A stretch of 5,480 nucleotides of DNA from Pseudomonadota bacterium (GTDB lineage: Bacteria > SAR324 > XYD2-FULL-50-16 > JAHJRI01). The translations under genes and the position numbers were made by a program. The stretch spans positions 1 to 5,480 of the forward strand of contig JAKSDL010000370.1 in NCBI GenBank assembly GCA_022360105.1, written 5' to 3'. The notes beneath the pieces are model-generated. The model did no database searches. It was not told where the DNA came from and worked only from the letters and a program-made list of their open reading frames with translations. Below, one piece after another: positions 1 through 5,480 of the stretch; positions within the stretch are counted from its first letter, which is position 1, and each line of letters starts with the position of its first letter.

Positions 1-829
1 TAACAACAAAGGTGATGCTGTAAATGATGACCAGCGATAAAAGCAGCATGGCGATCGCTATCGCCGAGCCACTGGGATAATTTGCAATCTCACTGAATCT
101 GCTGTAAATGAGGTTGGAGATGAACAGAACTTTTCCTTTACCCAAAATCATGGGGACTACAAAATCGCTCATGCAGAGGGTGTAACTGATCAGGAAGGCG
201 GATAGAATTCCTGGAATACAAAGGGGGACTGTGATTCCCATGTGTACTTTCCAGCGAGGTGCCCCAAGAGTCTGTGCTGCTTCAGCCATTCCTGGGTTAA
301 GGTTTTTAACAGTGCCCAGCAAAGTGATGGCTGAAATCGGGATCACATAATGTAAGAATCCGAATATGACCACCAGTTCAGTGTAAAATCGACTATTTGG
401 ATTTGTGTTTAAAATACTGCAGATTATTTTAGAAAAGCCTGTCGGACCAAAAGTCAATTGCAGGGCGTATACCCTGACCATGGTGCTCAGAAACATCATG
501 CCGATCAGGAATCCTACAGCCAATTTTCCCAATAGGGGGCTACGAAGGCGGGCCACCATGTAGGCCATCGGGAATCCGATCATAAGGCCCACAAGAGAGC
601 ATATAAGGCTTAACCGTAGAGTTTCTGTAAAATAAAAAAGATAAGCCGGCTCAAAAAGTTCTTTATAATTAAAAAATGTGTAGGGCGCATCCTTGGATGC
701 ACCGATATGCCCAGGCACAAAAAGCCGAAAGCTTTCTTCAGCTACATTGGCAATGGGCAAAATCAAAAGCATAAGGAAAAGGGTTAAAGAAGGAACCAGG
801 AGAAAAAACGCGCCTTTTGAAAGTTTCAT
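1..829 (-). CDS. ABC transporter permease, spermidine/putrescine (PotB) type, 3' end cut by window edge
   Basis: This is an inner-membrane permease subunit of a type I ABC importer. The frame opens with ATG at 829-827 and stays open to the window edge for 276 residues, so probably only a short C-terminus is missing (family members are about 280-310 residues). Residues 7-27 form a hydrophobic first membrane segment, followed by a periplasmic stretch to about 63 and further membrane segments near 70-93, 102-122, 150-175, 205-228 and 256-276. The cytoplasmic EAA loop, which docks on the ATPase, is clear at 183-202 (EAAQTLGAPRW, ending in VP). The segment SDFVVPMILG at 221-230 and the later NYPSGSA at 250-256 are typical of PotB/PotC-like permeases. 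The ribosome binding site GGAG lies at 838-841, 8 nt from the ATG. The ATPase, second permease and binding protein are not in the window and probably lie to the left. The substrate cannot be read from the permease. This family carries polyamines, opines and some betaines, and the neighbours suggest a quaternary amine or related compound. Confidence 0.92.
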   Translation of the reverse strand, partial: MKLSKGAFFLLVPSLTLFLMLLILPIANVAEESFRLFVPGHIGASKDAPYTFFNYKELFEPAYLFYFTETLRLSLICSLVGLMIGFPMAYMVARLRSPLLGKLAVGFLIGMMFLSTMVRVYALQLTFGPTGFSKIICSILNTNPNSRFYTELVVIFGFLHYVIPISAITLLGTVKNLNPGMAEAAQTLGAPRWKVHMGITVPLCIPGILSAFLISYTLCMSDFVVPMILGKGKVLFISNLIYSRFSEIANYPSGSAIAIAMLLLSLVIIYSITFVV

Positions 830-856
830 AATTTATTCTCCAAAATAGATTGTTTT

Positions 857-885
857 ATTATGTGTGACATGTGTTCTCTTTTAAA
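857..885 (-). promoter_or_regulatory. possible sigma-70-type promoter for the permease gene
   Basis: On the minus strand a TTTAAA hexamer (880-885) and a CATAAT hexamer (857-862) are separated by exactly 17 nt. They match the -35 and -10 consensus at 4 and 5 of 6 positions. Transcription would start about 20 nt before the permease ATG. The 203-nt gap after the preceding hydrolase gene makes a separate promoter plausible. The region is AT-rich, so such a match could arise by chance. Confidence 0.25.
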
Positions 886-901
886 TTTCCGATATTTTAC
901 C

Positions 902-912
902 CAATGGCATTG
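902..912. repeat. 11-bp palindrome in the spacer upstream of the permease
   Basis: CAATG-G-CATTG is a perfect inverted repeat around one central base. It lies about 73 nt upstream of the permease ATG and just upstream of the possible -35 box. Its size and place fit an operator half-site pair, but no regulator gene is visible and short palindromes occur by chance. The rest of the 830-1032 spacer is AT-rich with no open frame. Confidence 0.25.
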
Positions 913-1009
913 TTTTTCTATTTTCAATCATTTTCAACAAGTGATAAGTCTATCAATAAAAATAATACTCTACCCAAAGGGCCTTAAGTATAAAAATGAT
1001 ATATTAATC

Positions 1010-1024
1010 ACTTCATTGTGAAGT
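1010..1024 (-). terminator. weak hairpin just after the EutD-like gene, possible terminator
   Basis: ACTTCA and TGAAGT form a 6-bp stem with a 3-nt loop, 8 nt past the hydrolase stop codon. An ATTAAT hexamer on each side (1003-1008 and 1032-1037) could extend the pairing after unpaired bases. The stem is GC-poor, and the only T-run (five T) comes about 17 nt later on the transcript. It is a poor intrinsic terminator and may only reduce read-through into the permease gene. Confidence 0.25.
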
Positions 1025-1032
1025 CGAACATA

Positions 1033-2208
1033 TTAATTTTTTATAAACAACTTCCTTGGGAAATCAGCAAAAGATTCACAGCCCGTTTCTGTAATTCTAG
1101 TAGGTTCGCTTAACGAATATCCCCAATCTTCCATCCACATGGCAGTAAGTACGTGGAAAGTCATATTCTCCTTGAGAACTTTTTTCTCACCTTGGCGCAT
1201 ACTCATTGTATTTTCACTCCAGAGAGGTGGATAGGCAAGTCCTATGGTATATCCAATTCTTGAATCTTTAGTAAAACCTGCTTTGCTGATAACTTTTCGC
1301 CAAACCGCTTCTACCTCTTCACCGGTTTTTCCCGGTTTGATAAAATTATAGACTTCATTGAATCCCTCGCCGACTATCTTGGACATTTCTACTAATTTTT
1401 CAGGAGGGTTCTTCCCCAAATAAAGTGTACGGCAAATAGGCGTTTGATATCGATGACGGCAAGCAGCCAGTTCATATAAAAAAGTTGTCTCGTTTTGGAT
1501 TGGCGCATCTGTCCAGGTCACATGCGGTGCTGATCCTTTTTCGCCTGGAAAAATCATTGGATTGATACTGGTAAAATCCCCACCAAAATCTGCTACACCA
1601 CTTGCCTGGGCGTGAAGAAGATCAGCTGCCAGATCGCACTCTCTTACTCCTACTTCCGTCTTATCAATAGCTACTTGAAGAACGCGTTCTAAAATTTTAC
1701 CAGCCTGTTTCATGACTTTAATTTCATTGTCTGATTTAATGCCCCGGATCTTATTGACCAATAGTTTTGAGTCTCTAAACAGCGCTCCAGGCAAATGTCG
1801 TTTGAGCTCTTCATACGAGCGGACATCAAAATAGTATGCTTCTTTTTCAACACCAATAATTTTTTTTCCAAGACCCCGCTCTTCAATCATACTGGAAATA
1901 TAACTCATAGGATGTTTGATAGGGTGATTGACCAGATCTTCCGGGTAGCCGATGATACTTTTATCTGAGAGCCATACCGTAAGTTTTGCACAGGCAACAT
2001 CCTGTTTACGCCCAATCCAGATAGGCTCATCAATGTCAGAGCTTATTATTACTACCTGGGGAACATAATAAGAACAGGCATCATATCCTGTTAAATAATT
2101 CATATTTCCAGGATCAACAATGACAAGCACTTCAAGACCAGCCGCTTCCATTTTGTTTTTAGTCTTTTCAACTCTTCGCAAATATTCAGATTTCTCAAAA
2201 ACAGCCAT
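1033..2208 (-). CDS. metal-free M24 family hydrolase, ectoine hydrolase (DoeA/EutD)-like
   Basis: This 391-residue cytoplasmic protein has the two-domain creatinase / prolidase fold: an N-terminal domain to about residue 155 and a C-terminal pita-bread domain from about 160. By memory of the family it most resembles ectoine hydrolase (DoeA/EutD, about 390-400 residues). Shared features include the N-terminal DPGNMNYLTGYD (32-43), the HVTW motif (229-232), the GYTIGLAYPP segment (319-328) and the C-terminal ITETGCES...DFPRKLFIK. The metal ligands of M24 aminopeptidases are lost. The first Asp position is Glu246, the second is Pro257 in YQTPICRT, and the metal His of GHGIG is Tyr320. This fits the metal-independent creatinase/EutD branch, where a His (here probably His229) acts in C-N hydrolysis. 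Known members open the ectoine ring or hydrolyse creatine. With a methyltransferase next door, the substrate may be a methylated or demethylated cyclic amidine or amide (inference). The RBS AGGAG (2219-2223) lies 10 nt from the ATG; the stop is TAA. Family placement is firm; ectoine as substrate is uncertain. Confidence 0.85.
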   Translation of the reverse strand: MAVFEKSEYLRRVEKTKNKMEAAGLEVLVIVDPGNMNYLTGYDACSYYVPQVVIISSDIDEPIWIGRKQDVACAKLTVWLSDKSIIGYPEDLVNHPIKHPMSYISSMIEERGLGKKIIGVEKEAYYFDVRSYEELKRHLPGALFRDSKLLVNKIRGIKSDNEIKVMKQAGKILERVLQVAIDKTEVGVRECDLAADLLHAQASGVADFGGDFTSINPMIFPGEKGSAPHVTWTDAPIQNETTFLYELAACRHRYQTPICRTLYLGKNPPEKLVEMSKIVGEGFNEVYNFIKPGKTGEEVEAVWRKVISKAGFTKDSRIGYTIGLAYPPLWSENTMSMRQGEKKVLKENMTFHVLTAMWMEDWGYSLSEPTRITETGCESFADFPRKLFIKN

Positions 2209-2249
2209 GATTATTTATCTCCTCTTACTGTGTTGACTTTAATAGGCTC

Positions 2250-2259
2250 AATTATAATT
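2250..2259. repeat. 10-bp AT palindrome between the EutA-like and EutD-like genes
   Basis: AATTATAATT is a perfect palindrome in the 93-nt spacer. It contains TATAAT on both strands and could serve as a -10 box for the hydrolase gene, but no convincing -35 hexamer lies at the right distance on the minus strand. Sequence this AT-rich makes chance likely. Confidence 0.2.
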
Positions 2260-2271
2260 CAAGACATCTTT

Positions 2272-2296
2272 GAACTTGGTGTTATTTTCCAAGTTC
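2272..2296 (-). repeat. 8-bp perfect inverted repeat directly after the EutA-like gene
   Basis: GAACTTGG (2272-2279) and CCAAGTTC (2289-2296) form an 8-bp stem with a 9-nt loop, starting 5 nt after the stop codon of the EutA-like gene. No T-run follows on the minus strand, so it is not a standard intrinsic terminator. It could protect the upstream mRNA end, attenuate transcription between the two genes, or be a protein binding site. The arm overlaps a 10-mer (AACTTGGTGT, 2273-2282) that recurs at 3110-3119 in the preceding spacer. Confidence 0.5.
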
Positions 2297-2301
2297 CCTT
2301 G

Positions 2302-3072
2302 TTAATGTTCAATAAACAGCCGGCCATAACCCTCAATTTTGTCTTTTATACCAGCCATGCGCAATGTGTTCCAAAACATAGCCTGGTTACTCGTCACAAC
2401 AGGTTTTCCAACTTCCTGCTCCAGGGCATCAATAATTTCTATACTTCTTAGGCCGCCACAGCTTATAAATATTGCTTCTGCTTCATCACAGTCAGTTTTT
2501 TTCGCGTAATCCTTGATAAACTTGGGGTCAACGCGTCTAATATCTGAATCGTGCAGAATATTCATGCCTTGAAATTCCAGAATCTCAAACCCCTGATCCT
2601 CAAGGTAATTAGCCTCTAGTGTGTTAACATCATCCAAGTAAGGTGACGCAATAACAATTTTCGTGGCTTTGAATGCCCGAAGCGCCTGAAGAACACCACT
2701 TATAAGGCTAGTTGGTTTTGCATGATGGACTCCTCGAGAAAGTGCTTCATTCACACGTTGTTCTCCGATTAGTGCACTCGCCGAAGTACAGGCGAAACAT
2801 ATTACTGACAAATCCTCCCCAAAAACAAACCGGGATGCGGCGCCTTCAAGTTCATGTTCCATTGCAAGCAAATTTTCTACCGTGACATCATCTGATCCAG
2901 GAAGTCTGGTAAAATGCACACCTACTCCAGGTGGAGCTAACTTGAACATTTCACCTTCAATAACGCCATCAGTGGGGACAAGAATAAAACCTATTCGAGC
3001 GCGCCAATCACGACCTTGATCAAATTGAATGTCCACCTTTTTAGAACTGATAGAACCTGATCCTTTATTCAT
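2302..3072 (-). CDS. Asp/Glu racemase superfamily protein, maleate isomerase / EutA-like
   Basis: This 256-residue cytoplasmic protein belongs to the cofactor-independent superfamily of Asp/Glu racemase, hydantoin racemase, maleate cis-trans isomerase and arylmalonate decarboxylase, and has their usual length. The first half shows VPTDG (32-36), then the first catalytic cysteine in ACTSAS (Cys95). The second half shows ISCGGLRS with the second cysteine (Cys205), then SNQAMFW (228-234), conserved in the maleate isomerase / EutA branch. With both cysteines present, a racemase or isomerase is favoured over an arylmalonate decarboxylase, which keeps only the second. EutA proteins sit beside EutD in ectoine utilisation clusters, and the next gene here is EutD-like, which supports that subfamily. 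The RBS AGGAAG (3078-3083) lies 5 nt from the ATG; the stop is TAA. The 93-nt gap to the hydrolase suggests one transcript. The substrate is unknown: it may change the stereochemistry or cis/trans geometry of an intermediate made by the neighbouring enzymes (inference). Confidence 0.82.
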   Translation of the reverse strand: MNKGSGSISSKKVDIQFDQGRDWRARIGFILVPTDGVIEGEMFKLAPPGVGVHFTRLPGSDDVTVENLLAMEHELEGAASRFVFGEDLSVICFACTSASALIGEQRVNEALSRGVHHAKPTSLISGVLQALRAFKATKIVIASPYLDDVNTLEANYLEDQGFEILEFQGMNILHDSDIRRVDPKFIKDYAKKTDCDEAEAIFISCGGLRSIEIIDALEQEVGKPVVTSNQAMFWNTLRMAGIKDKIEGYGRLFIEH

Positions 3073-3109
3073 AATGTCTTCCTTTTTTTTCTACATCATA
3101 TTTATTTCA

Positions 3110-3119
3110 AACTTGGTGT
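3110..3119. repeat. 10-mer AACTTGGTGT, second copy of a spacer repeat
   Basis: The 102-nt spacer between the methyltransferase and EutA-like genes contains AACTTGGTGT. The same 10 bases occur at 2273-2282 in the next spacer, in the same orientation. Two copies in about 200 nt of spacer are unlikely by chance (rough expectation about 0.01-0.02). This copy lacks the inverted partner that the other has. It could be a shared regulator site or the remains of a duplication. Confidence 0.35.
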
Positions 3120-3174
3120 ATCCCTTTATATGAAGCATGATCCATAGCTTTTTTATGGGCGAATATTAGTTGCA

Positions 3175-4623
3175 TTATTGTATTTCCGCCTCTGCATTTT
3201 TGACCATGGTATGTATCTTTTCCTCAATTTCTTCCGATAAAATCTGCGGTTTTGCACTATTTAAAATGCTTTCTACTTTGTCATTAGCCCGCTCATTGAT
3301 CGTTTTCGCTCCTGAGTTGACCCAGCTTTCATGATTCCCTCGATCCATAATATTCGGATACCAATCATCTTTAAAATGTTTGAAAGTATGCTTATTCTGG
3401 ATGAAATCCCCATCAGGGCCTACTTTGTCAATTTCGTCTAGTGCTAGTGCCTCTTTATCGACTTTAAACCCTTGCATAAATCTTTTAATCCAACCGATAA
3501 TATCATCACATATCACTAACATTTCCAATGAACCTAAAAGACCTGATTCCAGGTACCCTACATCATGAATCAAGTTTGCTCCTGTGAGAATATCACCCAT
3601 CAGGGTCAATGCAGCCTCAGCGGTGGCCTGACCATCCAAAGTTTTGGAATCACTGCATCCGGCTAATCCGAAATAAGGTATCCCCAAATAATTTGCATAA
3701 GAGCCTGGGAGGCCAATCATATCAGGTGATGCGTATGGGAAAACTGACGTTTTCATATCCATTCCAATACCCCAACCACCAAAAATAAATGGTGTTCCTT
3801 CTCGTTTCAGTTGAGATAAAACCAGACCTGTTAGATTGCCGGCTGCGAGATGTGCTAATGCACCTGCTGGTGTTACAGGAGCCATAGCTCCTCTATTTCC
3901 GTTGGCTACATATGTTGTAGGAAGACCTTTCTTAGCAAAATATAATAGTTGTTCGAGGGATTCTTCATTATGTAGAAGATCTGATGTTAAATTTACATAA
4001 TTGGCGATAAAAGGATTCTTGCGAAGTTCCTCTTCTCCCCCAGCCACAACTTCAGCCATTTCAACACACTCCTTAAGGCCCTGCAGTCCCAAACTAACAT
4101 TTACAATTGGCTTACTGGTATAGGAGAGCATAGCTTCCATTTGATATCGATCTACTATTTCGTTGGGAACATCCCAAGGCATGAAAGTGGACATGACAAA
4201 ATTCATGTTTTCAAGATTTTCTAATACCCGAATGGCTTCTATAACATCTTGCAATATGGCTTTGCGACGTTCTCCTGTCCTATGATCTAAAATGTTTAAG
4301 CAATCTGATCCGGTTCCAAAATATGATTTCCGTCCTTCCAACGGCATGACCCTATTACCGAATCGATCACAAAGAACAACCCTTTTAGGAACTGAGTTTA
4401 ATGCTTTCTCTACCATGAACGATGGTATGCGGACTCTATTGCCTTCCGACACGTAAGCGCCTGCTTTTTTGAGCATATCAATCGCTTCTTGATTATGTAG
4501 TCTTACACCTGTTCTTTCTAGCACTTCAAGGCTAGCATAGTGGATTTCCTGAAGCTGGTCATCACTAATTGGACTAAATTGTGCTGATAGGATTTCATTA
4601 AAGCTGCTTGTTAAGAATGACAT
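3175..4623 (-). CDS. MttB superfamily corrinoid methyltransferase, non-pyrrolysine (glycine betaine MtgB-like)
   Basis: This 482-residue cytoplasmic enzyme moves a methyl group from a quaternary or methylated amine to Co(I) of its partner corrinoid protein. It has the family's usual length and TIM-barrel pattern. The best landmarks are FGTGSDCLN (102-110), NGNRGAMAPVTPAGA (241-255), FGGWGIGMDMKT (281-292), GLAGCSDSK (319-327), then HDVGYLESG (353-361) and LVICDDIIGWIKR (370-381). Archaeal trimethylamine MttB has pyrrolysine encoded by an in-frame TAG. Here the frame has no TAG, so it belongs with homologues such as MtgB (glycine betaine), MtpB (proline betaine) and MtcB (carnitine). The longer frame from TTG at 4647 is less likely: the ATG at 4623-4621 has a strong AGGAG (4631-4635) at 7-nt spacing, which lies inside that extension. 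The stop is TAA. The gene follows the corrinoid protein, the usual pairing. Substrate identity cannot be read from sequence; trimethylamine is unlikely. Confidence 0.93.
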   Translation of the reverse strand: MSFLTSSFNEILSAQFSPISDDQLQEIHYASLEVLERTGVRLHNQEAIDMLKKAGAYVSEGNRVRIPSFMVEKALNSVPKRVVLCDRFGNRVMPLEGRKSYFGTGSDCLNILDHRTGERRKAILQDVIEAIRVLENLENMNFVMSTFMPWDVPNEIVDRYQMEAMLSYTSKPIVNVSLGLQGLKECVEMAEVVAGGEEELRKNPFIANYVNLTSDLLHNEESLEQLLYFAKKGLPTTYVANGNRGAMAPVTPAGALAHLAAGNLTGLVLSQLKREGTPFIFGGWGIGMDMKTSVFPYASPDMIGLPGSYANYLGIPYFGLAGCSDSKTLDGQATAEAALTLMGDILTGANLIHDVGYLESGLLGSLEMLVICDDIIGWIKRFMQGFKVDKEALALDEIDKVGPDGDFIQNKHTFKHFKDDWYPNIMDRGNHESWVNSGAKTINERANDKVESILNSAKPQILSEEIEEKIHTMVKNAEAEIQ

Positions 4624-4801
4624 TTCAATACTCCTGATATTTTTCAATGTTGATTTTAATTTCTCAGTTAAAAAAATGGATTGGAAGCCAGAAAATTCGA
4701 ATACACAAACATCACGCCATCAAGTAATCAGCAAATTTTGGTAACTTAATCCCAAAGTATATATGGCATTGCGTCAATCTTTCATCCTCTCCTTCAGAGT
4801 T
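4624..4801 (-). other. 178-nt spacer between corrinoid protein and methyltransferase genes
   Basis: This spacer is long for two genes whose products work as a pair. Right after the corrinoid stop the transcript carries AAGGAG (4789-4794) followed at once by ATG-AAA-GAT-TGA, a three-codon frame. Read in the corrinoid frame past its TAG, a further 24 codons stay open to a TGA, with no family resemblance. I see no convincing terminator hairpin or promoter. The methyltransferase RBS (4631-4635) is at the far end. Confidence 0.4.
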
Positions 4802-5431
4802 CTATGCAAAAGTTTTGGCAAGTCTGGCTGCTGACCCGGCATCTGCTGCATATCCATCAGCGCCTATCTCATCAGCAAAGGCCTGGGTAACTGGTGCCCC
4901 GCCAACCAAAATTTTAACCTGTTCTCTTAACCCTGCGTCAACAATAGCTTCAACAGTTTGTTTCATCGTAGGCATGGTTGTCGTCAAAAGAGCAGATAGA
5001 CATACGACATTTGCGTTTTTCTCTTTAACTTCGGATACAAATTTTACTGGATCAATATCAACACCGAGGTCATGAACGTTCATACCCGCACTCTCCATCA
5101 TCATTTTTACTAAATTTTTCCCAATATCATGTAGGTCTCCTTTAACAGTACCTATGATGACGTCCCCACTGTTACTGGAAGTATCATCGCTTAGTGAGGG
5201 CTTTAGAATTGCAACGCATTTATTCATGATATTTGCACACATTAATACTTCAGGGATAAACATCTCACCGCTTTCCATTTTTTGGCCCACAATATCCATT
5301 CCGGATATGAGACCTTTGTCTAGAATATCCGATGCTGGTGTTCCTGCTGATAGCTCGCTGTTTACAATGTTTACAACCTTATCTTCATTACAATCTACTA
5401 ATGCTTTTCCAATTTCATCAAAATTTGCCAT
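4802..5431 (-). CDS. corrinoid-binding methyl carrier protein (MtgC/MttC/MtbC family)
   Basis: This 209-residue cytoplasmic protein binds a cobalamin-type cofactor and shuttles the methyl group between the MttB-like enzyme and a second methyltransferase that loads tetrahydrofolate (or another C1 carrier). Residues 1-85 form the helical methionine-synthase-like cap domain, with the FIPEVLMCANIM stretch at 58-69. The Rossmann-like B12 domain follows. Its signature is complete: DLHDIG at 99-104, with His101 as the lower cobalt ligand; SAL at 146-148; and GG at 177-178, at the usual spacings of 42 and 28 residues. An in-frame ATG at 5458 would add nine residues but has no ribosome binding site. 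The ATG at 5431 has GGAG 8 nt upstream and gives the typical family N-terminus (MANFDEIGKALVD). The stop codon is TAG, the only amber stop among the four complete genes. It is the first gene of the visible group; its promoter must lie at or beyond the right edge. Confidence 0.95.
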   Translation of the reverse strand: MANFDEIGKALVDCNEDKVVNIVNSELSAGTPASDILDKGLISGMDIVGQKMESGEMFIPEVLMCANIMNKCVAILKPSLSDDTSSNSGDVIIGTVKGDLHDIGKNLVKMMMESAGMNVHDLGVDIDPVKFVSEVKEKNANVVCLSALLTTTMPTMKQTVEAIVDAGLREQVKILVGGAPVTQAFADEIGADGYAADAGSAARLAKTFA

Positions 5432-5480
5432 CCCATGTTCTCCGTAAAAATCGTTCATTAACTAATCAAACAACAAACTA

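Noticed and set aside
1033..2208. Xaa-Pro aminopeptidase or DMSP lyase DddP
   Set aside because: Both need the M24 metal ligands, which are replaced here, and the sequence and length fit the EutD/DoeA branch better.
2233..2258. Plus-strand TTGACT ... TATAAT pair resembling a promoter
   Set aside because: The spacing is 14 nt, too short for a sigma-70 promoter, and no plus-strand gene lies downstream.
2230..2451. Plus-strand 73-codon frame over the EutA-like gene end and spacer
   Set aside because: It overlaps a well-supported minus-strand gene and has no recognisable domain. It is a shadow, like the frames at 3380-3568, 4815-5075 and 5154-5447.
3133..3150. Hairpin (AAGC-ATG / CAT-A-GCTT) followed by six T on the plus strand, like an intrinsic terminator
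   Set aside because: The T-run follows the stem only on the plus strand, where no gene is present to terminate. On the minus strand there is no T-run. The stem is 7 bp with a bulge.
3175..4623. Pyrrolysine-containing trimethylamine methyltransferase MttB
   Set aside because: The frame is continuous with no in-frame TAG, so it is of the non-pyrrolysine type.

Overview
The window carries five genes, all on the minus strand. Read in transcription order (right to left) they are: a corrinoid-binding methyl carrier protein, a trimethylamine methyltransferase (MttB) superfamily protein without pyrrolysine, an Asp/Glu racemase / maleate isomerase family protein resembling EutA, a metal-free M24 (creatinase / ectoine hydrolase DoeA-EutD type) hydrolase, and a polyamine/spermidine-type ABC transporter permease that runs off the left edge. 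There are no tRNA or rRNA genes, CRISPR arrays or insertion sequences. The plus-strand open frames are shadows of these genes.

Corrinoid-dependent methyl transfer from quaternary amines is a trait of anaerobes: acetogens, Desulfitobacterium-like Firmicutes, many sulfate-reducing Desulfobacterota, and some methanogens. The moderately AT-rich DNA, AGGAG-type ribosome binding sites and Pot-type permease point to a bacterium. I favour a sulfate reducer (Desulfobacterota) or an anaerobic Firmicute, but the sequence does not decide between them.

Layout: 1-829 permease (3' end missing); 830-1032 spacer with a possible promoter and palindromes; 1033-2208 EutD/DoeA-like hydrolase; 2209-2301 spacer with a strong inverted repeat; 2302-3072 EutA-like protein; 3073-3174 spacer; 3175-4623 MttB-like methyltransferase; 4624-4801 spacer; 4802-5431 corrinoid protein; 5432-5480 upstream leader. 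For the two methyltransferase genes, internal ATG codons with good Shine-Dalgarno sequences are better starts than the longest open frames.

Inferred joint role: the permease imports an N-methylated compound. The MttB homologue moves a methyl group to the corrinoid protein, and a methylcorrinoid:tetrahydrofolate methyltransferase outside the window would pass it to folate. The racemase/isomerase and the amidohydrolase-like M24 enzyme would then process the carbon skeleton or open a ring or amide. EutA and EutD types are known together from aerobic ectoine/hydroxyectoine utilisation clusters. Their pairing here with a corrinoid methyltransferase system, and without visible eutB, eutC or eutE, is the most interesting point: it suggests an anaerobic route for a methylated substrate that cannot be named from sequence alone.
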